Positions 1 to 8,715 of a stretch of DNA of 64,000 bases are shown here, one piece after another. The position numbers and the translations under genes were made by a program. The DNA comes from Uloborus plumipes. Its lineage: Eukaryota > Arthropoda > Arachnida > Araneae > Uloboridae. The stretch is from positions 62,001 to 126,000 of the forward strand of contig JAXGGA010002202.1 in the NCBI GenBank assembly GCA_038373865.1. Direction: 5' to 3'. Position 1 is the stretch's first letter; every line of letters starts with the position of its first letter. The notes beneath the pieces are model-generated. The model had not been told where the DNA came from, searched no databases, and saw nothing but the letters and a program-made list of their open reading frames with translations.

Positions 1-560
1 CCCTGCTTTAGCACAACTATTTGTTGGCATGATAACTGATGGAAATAGGCCACCAATCACATTAGACTCAGGGAAGTATCTCTTTAGCATTTCTGCTATA
101 AGGTATCTTCACTAGATTCAGTAAAACTACTATTTGAAAGCTCTATGGTATGCAGGAATTTTGTTACTCTTGCTGTATAAGAAACATCATTAATGTTATC
201 ACAAAACTGCCACCAGAAAATATAAGCATTTGTGATGGTCTCAGTATAGCTGGTGAAGGTACTTTTATCAATTTCTCAGTTACTATTCTTCTTCGATCTA
301 TTTAAGAGCTTTCAACACGAGCTACTGTTACTGAAGTCTCTCCACCATCAAGGCATATTGCAACAGGTTCATAGAAAATGCCGGATCTGACAGAGTCACT
401 TGTTACTCATACCGCAAGTAAATTACAAGTAAATTTTAAGCAAGTAAATTTTCAATGTCAAAATCCATCTGATCTTCCTGAAATTCCTGCTAAAGAAAAT
501 TAGCCTCACAGGACCAGTTACAGAGAAAGTGATTAGCTGGTAGCCAGATAAAGTAATTGC
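1..560 (-). other. Unrecognised sequence with broken open stretches
   Basis: No gene is recognised here. On the minus strand there are short open stretches that read like protein but are separated by stops and frame changes. One at about 320-400 reads FYEPVAICLDGGETSV. One at about 125-260 contains AYIFWWQFCDN. One at about 1-110 contains LIAEMLKRYFPESNV. They could be parts of a decayed gene or mobile-element protein, or exons of an unrecognised gene. None resembles INTS13, whose next expected exon would also lie on this strand. The CR1-like LINE starts just to the right at about 760. Confidence 0.2.
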
Positions 561-750
561 CTCAGATACCTTTCAACACTAAACACAAGCAACACAAGAG
601 CTGTTGCAAATTGTAAGGTTTATAACATCTTCCCCATTCACAGTAACCAATATAAAATCAGAGTCTCTATTAGGAAGACATAATTTGTAAAATAAGATGT
701 CTTTCTGCAAGTTGTCATAATGTTGCAATCTGAGCTGCAAAAACCCCATT

Positions 751-3212
751 GTGAACATAAGCATTATAACTTTAACTTGCAATGAATTGGCAATAAATGA
801 CAAACCTAATGATATTGACATGGTTTGGCTAAAACTGATGAGCGGCAAGGGCAAAAAATTACGTTTGGGTAACATTTATTGGCCACCTAGTCTAAGCCAG
901 GGTCAAGATGAACAGATGTGTCGTATTATTAGAGATATGTGGAGTAAGGGACCAGTAATTAAAATGGTGGATTTCAATTTTCCGGGAATTGATTGGAAAA
1001 ATTCTTACCCCAATAATAGTAGAGAAGAAGAATTTCTAAAAGTAATTGGGGACTGCTTTTTAGATCAAGTTGTTTCTCAGGGAACACGGCAGGATGCTGT
1101 TTTGGATCTAGTTTTACGCAATGTTGAAGGTTCTGTTCAGGCATTATGTGTAGGGGAGCATATTGGAGATAGTGACCACAACAGTATTAGGGTTGGGATT
1201 AAGTTTGATATACACAAGGACAAAAATTTCAGGTTTGTGCCTAATTTCAGAAATGCTGATTTTGTCGCACTCAGGCAAAGTTTGAAAACGTTTTTTTCAT
1301 CAGGTTTGGACTATAGCGATGTAAATCTGCAGTGGACAGAGTTTAAGGAAAAGCTAGCAAAAACAGTTGGGGATTATGTTCCTTTTAGGAGAAAAGGGGT
1401 GAATACAAAAATCTGGCCCATGTGGTTCACTAGGGAAACTAAGGACGCTCTAAACCGTAAGCAAGCTGCTTTTCGTCGGTTAAAAGAAACTGGTCACAGC
1501 GCAGATAGGCTACAATATTGTGAGGCTAGGCGTAGTTTTAAGTATTTGGTACGGTTTCAGAAAAGAGAATTGGAACAAAGGCTGGCAGATAATATTGACA
1601 GGAATCCAAAGGAGTTTTTTGCATACGCAAATTCTGGGAAAGGTGGAAATAGTCAAATTGGGCCACTGGTAGATGAGCATGGAAATTTAATTCAGCATGA
1701 TGGGGATATTGCTAATGTTCTAAACGACTTTTTTTCCAGTGCTTTTAACGATAACTGTATCTCAACAGTTGACACAAGTAAGACACAAGCTACTACACAG
1801 CTTGAGGACTTGGTATTTTCCAGGGAAGACGTATTACTTTATTTGAAAAAAATTAAAACCACAAAAGCTCCGGGACCAGATAATAGTTATCCAAAAATTC
1901 TAGTAGAATGTGCAGAGGAATTAGTGGACGTTATAGTTAATATTTTCAATGCGTCGTATAACTCAGGGATAGTGCCATGCCAGAGGACTGGAAACTAGCT
2001 AATACTACACCACTCTTCAAGAAAGGGTCTAGATACAAAGCGGGAAATTATAGGCCTGTGAGTCTAACTTCAGTGGTTTGTAAAATTTTTGAAACATTGA
2101 TCAAAATTAAGATTATGAACTTCTTAGAAAATAATGGGCTGTTGACTAGTTTGCAGTATGGCTTCAGAAAAGGTAAATCATGTGCTACTAATTTATTACA
2201 TTTCTACGACAAGGTTACCATGGCTTTAGATAACAAAAAGGGTGTAGATGTTGTTTACATAGATTTTCAAAAAGCTTTCGACAAGGTGCCTCATGTAGCA
2301 CTACTCAGTAAATTAGCTGATATAGGAATAGGGGGTAAAATTCTAGTCTGGGTTAGAAATTGGCTGACAGGAAGGAAACAAAGAGTAGTTGTTAGGGGTA
2401 ACCATTCTAAATGAAGTGAGGTTTTAAATGGGGTCCCCCAAGGATCAGTTCTAGGTCCCCTTTTGTTTATTACTTTTATGAATGATATTCATAAAAATGT
2501 TTCTGGAAACATGAATTGTTTTGCTGATGATGTAAAAATTATGGGGGTTGTAGAAAACGACGAACAAGTAAATAAGCTGCAACAGGATTTGGATCATATT
2601 ATTAAATGGGCAGACAAGTAGGGTATGGCAGTTAATATTGGGAAATGTCAAGTGCTGCATTTAGGTCATGCAAATAAGCATACAAGCTATTATTTACAGG
2701 GTTCAGTCATTTGTAAGGCAGATAATGTTATGGATCTAGGTGCCTTAATAAATCAGGACTTCAAGTTCAGCCAACAGTGCAGCATAGCTAGTAACAAAGA
2801 AAATAGGATGCTTGGGTTTATTAATAGATCTATTTCAAACAAATCTAAAAAAGTTCTTCTGCCTCTATATAGAAGTTTGGTAAGATCTCATTCGGAGTAT
2901 GCTGTTCAGTTTTGGTCTCCTTATCTGAAGAAAGATATTAATGTATTAGAAAGGGTACAAAGAAGGGCTACGAGGTTAGTGAACGGATTTTCTAATCTAG
3001 ACTATGATTCCAGACTTAGAATGCTTAATATGTATAGTCTTGAGCAAAGGAGAACCAAAGGGGACATGATTCAGTTATTTAAATTTATTAAAATGAATGA
3101 TGTTGCAGGGTTAGATTTTTGCACAGAAAGCAGGACAAGGGGTCATTGTTTTAAGCTGTTTAAACCTCAGTCTAACCTGGAAATTCGAAAAATTACTACT
3201 TTAGCAGGGTAG
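751..3212 (+). pseudogene. CR1-like ORF2: endonuclease and reverse transcriptase, broken
   Basis: The product nicks target DNA and copies the element RNA into it. Positions 751-1975 encode the C-terminal half of the APE-type endonuclease (DFNFPGIDW near 970, then the SDHNSI motif near 1175) and the linker. Positions 1977-3212 encode reverse transcriptase, with RPVSLTSVVCK, the YIDFQKAFDKVPH motif (catalytic D), NGVPQGSVLGPLLF and the FADD catalytic box near 2520, followed by the thumb (VRSHSEYAVQFWSPY). Three lesions are visible: a frameshift near 1975, where the frame moves so that PEDWKLANTTPLF is read, a TGA at 2412-2414, and a TAG at about 2619. Between lesions the frame is intact, so the copy is fairly young. 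Residues 1-20 of the first frame are probably not native. Confidence 0.85.
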
Positions 3213-3374
3213 TGGGAACTTGGAACAGTTTACCGGAAGAGGCAGTAAGGAGTAATGGAGTAGATAGCTTTAAGAGGGCCATTGATCTTCATTAGGGTCT
3301 TTAATTTGACTAAGACCAGCCCAGTTGGGCACAGAGCCTGCTGCTGGTTGTCGCATTTGTATTTGTATTTGTAA
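755..3374 (+). mobile_element. CR1/L2-like non-LTR retrotransposon, 5'-truncated
   Basis: This LINE copy begins inside its endonuclease domain and keeps the whole reverse transcriptase and the 3' end. The 3' untranslated part runs from about 3213 and ends in a short (ATTTGT)n run near 3350-3374, a CR1/L2-style simple-repeat tail rather than poly(A). The same 3' end occurs in a decayed minus-strand copy at 9135-10640 and in a fragment at 52600-52690, so this is a family resident in the genome. The 5' limit is estimated from where endonuclease homology starts. No target-site duplication was found. Confidence 0.85.
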
Positions 3375-3560
3375 TATCTTGATAAATTTTATAATTTTAC
3401 GGCCCTGGATAACTAGACCTAAGCTTTTACCTTTTCTTACCTCTCTCTCTCCAACACTTTTGAATTAATTAAATATTGAAAACACCTCTAGCCATCTTCA
3501 TTCTCAGAAAAGCAGAGCCAGCATGGCTATGGTGAAGATTCAATGGCTCAATTTTAGGCG
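3375..3560. other. No gene seen
   Basis: AT-rich spacer between the LINE tail and an unrecognised open stretch. I see no coding or repeat signal in it. Confidence 0.4.
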
Positions 3561-3674
3561 TTTTATTATTAGGCGTCAATTTTATTGAGTTTCAGGCTAG
3601 CATCCTCATCTCCCATCAGCAATGCTAGTTTCCTCATTTGTGCCAAGGTTGCTCCATAGAAGTTGTTGCACAGG
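3560..3674 (-). other. Unrecognised open stretch, possible exon
   Basis: On the minus strand a frame of about 36 codons runs to a TAA near 3565, reading NNFYGATLAQMRKLALL and then MGDEDASLKLNKIDA. The composition is protein-like. No splice acceptor is in phase with the candidate exon just upstream (3778-3982), so I cannot join the two. It could be a terminal exon of an unrecognised gene or a relic. Confidence 0.25.
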
Positions 3675-3777
3675 ATAGTAGGATACCTTCAGCAGAAGAA
3701 CCCAACCCTTCCCGTTTTACCTTTTTAATTCTAATTACATGATTTAAAAAAAAAATATTTCTTACATCCAGGAATTG

Positions 3778-3982
3778 GTAAACTTCCAATACCCACATTG
3801 CCTCCATGTACTAGAACCTCAGTAGCAAAGTGAGTTATTCCACAATAGCCCATTGTGACGATTTCGGCACATTCGTATCTGACAGCAGGAGTAAGTGTTG
3901 CCATCAAGTGGGGAAAGGTGGAACTCTGTTGTCGATCAAAGTAAGTCGAAGCAAACCACGTGAAAGATAGTTTACTTGCTGT
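3778..3982 (-). CDS. Candidate internal exon of an unrecognised protein
   Basis: About 68 codons are open on the minus strand between a possible acceptor (CAAAAACACAG) and a good donor (GGAT|GTAAGAAATA). The peptide includes FDRQQSSTFPHLMATL, VRYECAEIVTMGYCGITHF and HGGNVGIGSLPIPG. An ATG sits in the middle of it, so it could also be a first exon. I do not recognise the family and it does not match the part of INTS13 that should follow the exon at 8626-8715. Alternatives are an exon of a gene lying inside or beyond INTS13, or part of an old transposon protein. The lack of stops over about 200 bases of AT-rich DNA, plus the donor, favours real coding sequence. Confidence 0.35.
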
Positions 3983-4144
3983 GTTTTTGTTTTAATTTTT
4001 GGCTTTCATAGGTAAGTTTATGTGTTTTCAAAATTCATTTTGTATTCTTTATGGTTTTTCTTAATGTAATATGTAATTGTGGTATGTTGATGTTTCAGAT
4101 TAGGAAGAATAAGTGTGTGATGAAATTGTCCCTCTGGGCTGTTA

Positions 4145-4440
4145 CGGAAAGTCTTTACCGGAGACTCTTTGAGCATTTGCAAAAAAGAGCAAAATGATAC
4201 GCTGGAATTTAAGATGAGAATAGCTGAGGCTCTAACAAAGCGTGGAAAAGACGTTCCTTTGAAAAGGGGGGCAGGAAATCACATGAAAGAGTGGATGCAA
4301 AATTTGAAGTGAAGAGAAAGAGAGGACCAGCCAATATATGCCCTTAATGACTTATTAAGTTGATGGTGTTGGCCATTAGCCACAGGTAAAAGATGTCAGA
4401 CAGAGGTGCAAAAACACTGGTTGTTCAGAGGGTTAATTTA
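4145..4440 (+). pseudogene. piggyBac-family transposase C-terminal relic
   Basis: The reading starts with EFKMRIAEALTKRGKDV, continues after a frameshift near 4310 as KRKRGPANICP, and after another break gives DGVGH*PQVKDVRQRCKN and TGCSEG. The order of a basic stretch, a D-G-x-x-H-W-P-type motif and the first cysteine-containing piece of the C-terminal zinc-binding domain is typical of piggyBac transposases. The frame is broken at least three times and the cysteine-rich domain is cut short, so it is dead. A piggyBac-type MITE with TTAA ends lies at 41729-42335, but no link between the two can be shown here. Confidence 0.55.
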
Positions 4441-5259
4441 ATATTGGCACCAATATTTTAAATGCATGATAGCTACCCAGGCCTGCCGTTAGTGGTGGTG
4501 GGCCCGAGCTTTGGGAGATCAATGTATTTGTGTGGGGCATGTGAGCGGGCATTGCTTTTGCAGTTTTTTGGTATCATTCACATTGAGTACACACTTTTTG
4601 CAAGCCCCTCCCCCTCTCGATGGAAAAATTCGATATGATAGGCATGCAGCTACCCCATAATACTTAAGAGATATCAATAAAAAATGTTTGAATGCTTTTT
4701 TTTATTGTTCTTTCAGGTGATGAAATTAATTCTTTCTTTTAAAGTATAACTGTTCCAAGTGTCTTTCATTCTTTCTCAATTCACTGATATTCATGCAGCC
4801 ACCTAGTGGTAGTTTTTAAATGAAATATACTGCTTTTAATAAGTTAAACTTTAAGCAGATACAATGAAGTTAAAGCAAGTGATCTTACTTGTGCTACGGT
4901 AATTTACTTTTAATATTTTCCTTGTCAGCCATTCGTAATGCACTTCACTATGAGTTTTGTAGGGATTATGTGCTCAATTATTAGTTTTAACTAACTTTAA
5001 TTATTAGTTGTAACTAACGTAACTGTGTTTTTAGCAACTATTTAATTTTTTAAATCCCCTTTTTTAACTATGCATTAATTTCTGATATGTAAACCTCACC
5101 ATTACACTTTTACAAATAATGTAATTTCTGGAACAATTAGAAATTTGACAATGAAAAAAGTTGTTTTTCAAAATACGAAGTAATGACTTTGACTGGGTTT
5201 GAAAGTTTGTAAAAAAAAAAATTAAGTTAACTACAAATTGTTAAAATTCAACAACAGTA
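4441..5259. other. Intergenic or intronic, no gene seen
   Basis: The sequence is AT-rich. A short GC-richer piece at 4478-4622 (GGTGGTGGGCCCGAG to CCCCTCCCCCTCTCG) looks like the remains of a MITE, but no terminal repeats or target duplication can be fixed. Confidence 0.4.
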
Positions 5260-5267
5260 CACATAAG

Positions 5268-5703
5268 CAGGGGTGCCCACAGGGGGGATTATGGCGCAAG
5301 TTGCGCCATCAAAATTTTTGGGGGGGATTTTTTTAAACTAATTAATTTATTTATTTAAATTATTTATTAATTTATTTTTTTAACTTAAGTTATTTCTTTA
5401 TTATTATTTATTTATTTATTTTGTGTGTGTATGTGTGTGCTTGGAATTTCTGAGAGGGGGAAAAAAAGCGATTCTATTCTGCGCATAATTAATACTTTAA
5501 AAATATTAATAATACACAAAAAATAATAATTTTAATTAAAAAAAAATAAAAATATTAAAAATTATAGATAAATATTAAAAAAAATAAATAATATTTAAAA
5601 AATAAATAAAATAAAAAAGAGGGATAAAAATCACAATAGGGTTGTGAACATTTTTGGGGGAGAATTTGCATTATTGAGCTTGGGGGGGGGGGGGGTAACC
5701 CTG
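5268..5703. mobile_element. hAT-type MITE with 8-bp target duplication
   Basis: The 436-bp element is flanked by the direct repeat CACATAAG (5260-5267 and 5704-5711), the 8-bp duplication expected of hAT transposases. It starts CAGGGGTGCCCAC and ends GGGGTAACCCTG. The interior is almost pure A/T with two G-runs, including G14 near 5682, and has no coding capacity. A related left end (CAGGGGTGCCCAG) lies near 61672. Confidence 0.8.
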
Positions 5704-5858
5704 CACATAAGTGTTCTACATTGTATCACAAAATAAATTAAAACAGGTTTTTTAGCAATAAAATGCACAATATGTACTTTTAGCAGATTTTAAAAGATAC
5801 TAGCTGCGTGGCCCGGCGTTGCACGGGCTGTAATGTAGTGAAGGCAGTTTGAGAAAAC

Positions 5859-5992
5859 TACTCGCCGCCAAGGCGGCTCGCCTTTAAAGTAGTGAGAAAA
5901 ATTTAAATAACATACTCGCCGCCAAGGCGGCTCGCCTATAAAGTAGCGAGGACAGTTTCAACAAACTACTCCCCGCTAAAGCGGCTCGCTAA
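5859..5992. repeat. 54-bp tandem repeat, three units
   Basis: The motif CTCGCCGCCAAGGCGGCT starts at 5861 and 5915 and recurs diverged (CTCCCCGCTAAAGCGGCT) at 5969, so the period is 54 bp. Each GC-rich block is a small palindrome (GCCGCC/GGCGGC) within otherwise AT-rich DNA. Confidence 0.85.
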
Positions 5993-6449
5993 AAAGTTTT
6001 CCTGCATCAAAGAATCAATCGAATTATTTGCACATGCTTCCACAAAAAAAAAAAAAAAAAAAACGATGTCAAGTAGCGCATACTTAGCACTCTCCCTAAA
6101 TAACAAAAAAAAATCCTTACCAAAAACAATTATTTCCAAACCGCTTTCTTCCTGTAAAATTAATTGCAAAATTCTAAACGAAAAAGTTCTTTTAATATTT
6201 GGATCGCAGCCAAAAAAAGTCCCTTTTAAAAACAGCAATTGCAATTTTATTTAAAAACACATTTTCAAAATGGTATACCAGTGAAAAAATATAAGTCATT
6301 AATAATTAGAATAAAAACAATTGTTAGAACTTTGTTGTAACACGTATTCAAAAGGACAATGGAAAGAAATAACTCTTTAATTTTAAAAAGTTCAATAATT
6401 TAATTAACGTTTTAATTCAAAATGGCAACGGTAAGAAATAAAAGTCTTG

Positions 6450-6752
6450 GGCAGGGATTCAAGTGAAATACCATTGCAATCGCTTCGAATTGCAATCGCT
6501 ACTGGAAGTGAATTACATTATCATCAACTTAACTTGGCACTGACGTCACTACGGCTGGAGCCAATAATAGCTCACAAGCAGTCAGTGATCTCCTCTTATT
6601 CGCCAAGTAGGCTGTGACTTTTTATCTAGCTCGTTTCTCATAGGCAAACGTCACGCTGACGTCACGATGTTTTTATCAAGAAACGTTCTAATGTAATTCA
6701 TTTCCAGTAGCGATTGTAATTTGCGATCGCCTGTTTCACTTGAATCCTTGCC
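6450..6752 (+). mobile_element. 303-bp MITE, copy A, 3-bp target duplication
   Basis: Terminal inverted repeats begin GGCAGGGATTCAAGTGAA and end TTCACTTGAATCCTTGCC. The element interrupts a 72-bp minisatellite unit, and TTG is duplicated on both sides (6447-6449, 6753-6755). A 3-bp duplication with TIRs suggests a PIF/Harbinger-type transposase. TGACGTCA-like words occur inside. It has no coding capacity. Confidence 0.85.
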
Positions 6753-6780
6753 TTGGAATTTTAAATAGTTCAACAATTTA

Positions 6781-7082
6781 GGCAGGGATTCAAGTGAAAC
6801 AGGCAATCGCAAATTACAATCGCTACTGGAAATGAATTACATTAGAACGTTTCTTGATAAAAACATCGTGACGTCAGCGTGACGTTTGCCTATGAAAAAC
6901 GAGCTAGATAAAACGTCACAGCCTACTTGGCGAATAAGAGGAGATCGCTGAGTGCTTATGAGCTCTTATTGGCTCCACCCGTAGTGACGTCATGCCAAGT
7001 TAAGTTGATGATAATGTAATTCACTTCCAGTAGCGATTGCAGTTCGAAGCGATCGCAGTGCTGTTTCACTTCAATCCCTGCC
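6781..7082 (-). mobile_element. 302-bp MITE, copy B, inverted relative to copy A
   Basis: This is the same family as copy A, only 28 bp away and in the opposite orientation, with TTA duplicated (6778-6780, 7083-7085). TTA fits the TWA target preference of PIF/Harbinger elements. The two copies form a 630-bp inverted repeat with a 28-bp spacer made of satellite sequence. Confidence 0.85.
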
Positions 7083-8211
7083 TTAATTGACGCTTTAATT
7101 TAAAATGGTCACGGAAAGAAATAAAAGTCTTGGAATTTTAAATAGTTCAATGATTTAATTAACGTTTTAATTCAAAATGGCAACGGAAAGAAATAAAAGT
7201 CTTGGAATTTTAAATAGTTCAACAATTTAATTAACGCTTTAATTTAAAATGGCTGCGGAAAGAAATAAAAGTCTTGGAATTTTAAATAATTCAATAATTT
7301 AATTAACGTTTTAATTCAAAATGGCAACGGTAAGAAATAAAAGTCTTGGAATTTTAAATAGTGCAATAATTTAATTAACGCTTTAATTTAAAATGACAAC
7401 GGTAAGAAATAAAAGTCTTGGAATTTTAAATAGTTCAACAATTTAACTAACGCTTTAATTTAAAATGGCTACGGAAAGAAATAAAAGTCTTGGAATTTTA
7501 AATAGTTCAATGATTTAATTTACGTTTTAATTCAAAATGGCAACGGTAAGAAATATAAGTCTTGGAATTTTAAATAGTTCAATAATTTAAATAACGTTTT
7601 AATTCAAAATGGCAACGGTAAGAAATAAAAGTCTTGGAATTTAAAATAGTGCAATAATTTAATTAACGCTTTAATTTAAAATGGCGACTGAAAGAAATAA
7701 ATGTCTTGGAATTTTAAATAGTTCAATAATTTAATTAACGTTTTAATTCAAAATGACAACGGTAAGAAATAAATGTGTTGGAATTTTAAATAGTTCAATA
7801 ATTTAGTTAACGTTTTAATTCAAAATGGCAACGGTAAGAAATAAATGTCCTGGAATTTTAAATAGTTCAATAATTTAATTAACGCTTTAATTTAAAATGG
7901 CAACGGTAAGAAATAAAAGTCTTGGAATTTAAAATGGTGCAATATTTAATTAATGCTTTAATTTAAAATGGCAACTGAAAGAAATAAATGTCATGGAATT
8001 TTAAAAGTGCAAAGAATTTAATTAACGTTTTAATTAATATCTCAGCTAATTAACGTCGTACAGTTACGCGGTTGGTCTTATTGTCTTCCTTAGAAAATTT
8101 CGAATCGAATGGTATTATGTTTGATTCTTTACGCTCAGCGGTTTTTGAGGAGTTCAAGCTTCAGACGGACAGACAGACAGACAGACGCGGACAGATTTTA
8201 ATAGTATTAAT

Positions 8212-8625
8212 AAGCAACTAATAAAAATGACCATCGCAATGTTCAAATATTTTTTAGAATAATTAAAACCAGTTGCACAGGGCACTATGCAGACACATCT
8301 TATTTTTGCACAAGCTCTTAATCTTAAGCATTAAGAGTTTTGCAGAAATTCCACCTTAAAAACAGATATTATAGTTTTGCCATTTAAAGAATTTATTTTC
8401 CTTTTAATATGTGAGAGACAGGCTATATAACAAAGCACAAAGAGAGCACTAGGAAAATTATTGTTGACATGGAATGAAAATGAAACATATTCAGATTTTG
8501 CTTTAATTAAGTTCAAATGTTATGCTATGATTGTACTGGGTTCTTAATTCTTAGATTAGTTTTCATAAGCAAAAGATTTATCCATATGATTAAAAAAAAA
8601 GGAAATATATAAATCAAAATCATAC
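8212..8625. other. INTS13 intron, no feature seen
   Basis: AT-rich sequence directly downstream of an INTS13 splice donor. I see no further exon in it. Confidence 0.5.
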
Positions 8626-8715
8626 CATTAAGCAGAAAATTTGTTAGACATGATGAAGGCCTGTTATTCACATCAACTGGAGTAATTCGGAAAGAAGATG
8701 TACAGTACTGCAATT
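8626..8715 (-). CDS. INTS13: INTS13 exon g (last exon found)
   Basis: The exon starts after GTTTGTTTTTCAG and ends AATG|GTATGA. It completes a split Glu codon from the previous exon and encodes 29 residues, [15 protein letters not shown] followed by [14 protein letters not shown]. The [18 protein letters not shown] block is one of the most conserved in the family. It leaves one base of a Gly codon for the next exon, which should encode the S-H-x-L-x-S-H-G-G-E-type stretch. I could not find that exon to the left, so it is probably outside the window. Confidence 0.93.

Larger units (their letters stand above)
6355..8050. repeat. 72-bp minisatellite, about 15 units
   Basis: The unit contains AAGAAATAAAAGTCTTGG, TTTAATTAACGTTTTAAT and AAATGGCAACGG. 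The same point of the unit falls at 7119, 7191 and 7263, giving a period of exactly 72. The array is interrupted by two copies of one MITE (6450-6752 and 6781-7082). Units near the right end (7925-8040) are more diverged. No ORF runs through it. Confidence 0.9.
5801..8211. mobile_element. Dispersed repeat with GCCCGGCGTTGC start, ACAGAC-repeat end and internal minisatellites
   Basis: It begins TAGCTGCGTGGCCCGGCG and ends with an (ACAGAC)n stretch followed by AGATTTTAATAGTATTAA. A second copy, in the opposite orientation, has its GC-rich end (ATGCAACGCCGGGTAATA) at 35495-35527. Invertebrate genomes carry many repeats with this pair of ends. Central minisatellites are also a feature of non-autonomous Helentrons, but I cannot fix the class from sequence alone. 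The interior holds a 54-bp and a 72-bp tandem array and two nested MITEs. It has no coding capacity. Confidence 0.6.

Noticed and set aside
6066..6254. Short open frames on both strands
   Set aside because: They overlap each other in A-rich repeat sequence inside a mobile element.
6355..8050. Regular repeats that could suggest a CRISPR-like array
   Set aside because: The 72-bp units are head-to-tail with no unique spacers, and the genome is eukaryotic. It is a minisatellite.
1..8600. Missing 3' exons of INTS13
   Set aside because: I searched the minus strand for the conserved blocks expected next and saw none. The open stretches at 1-560, 3560-3674 and 3778-3982 do not fit.
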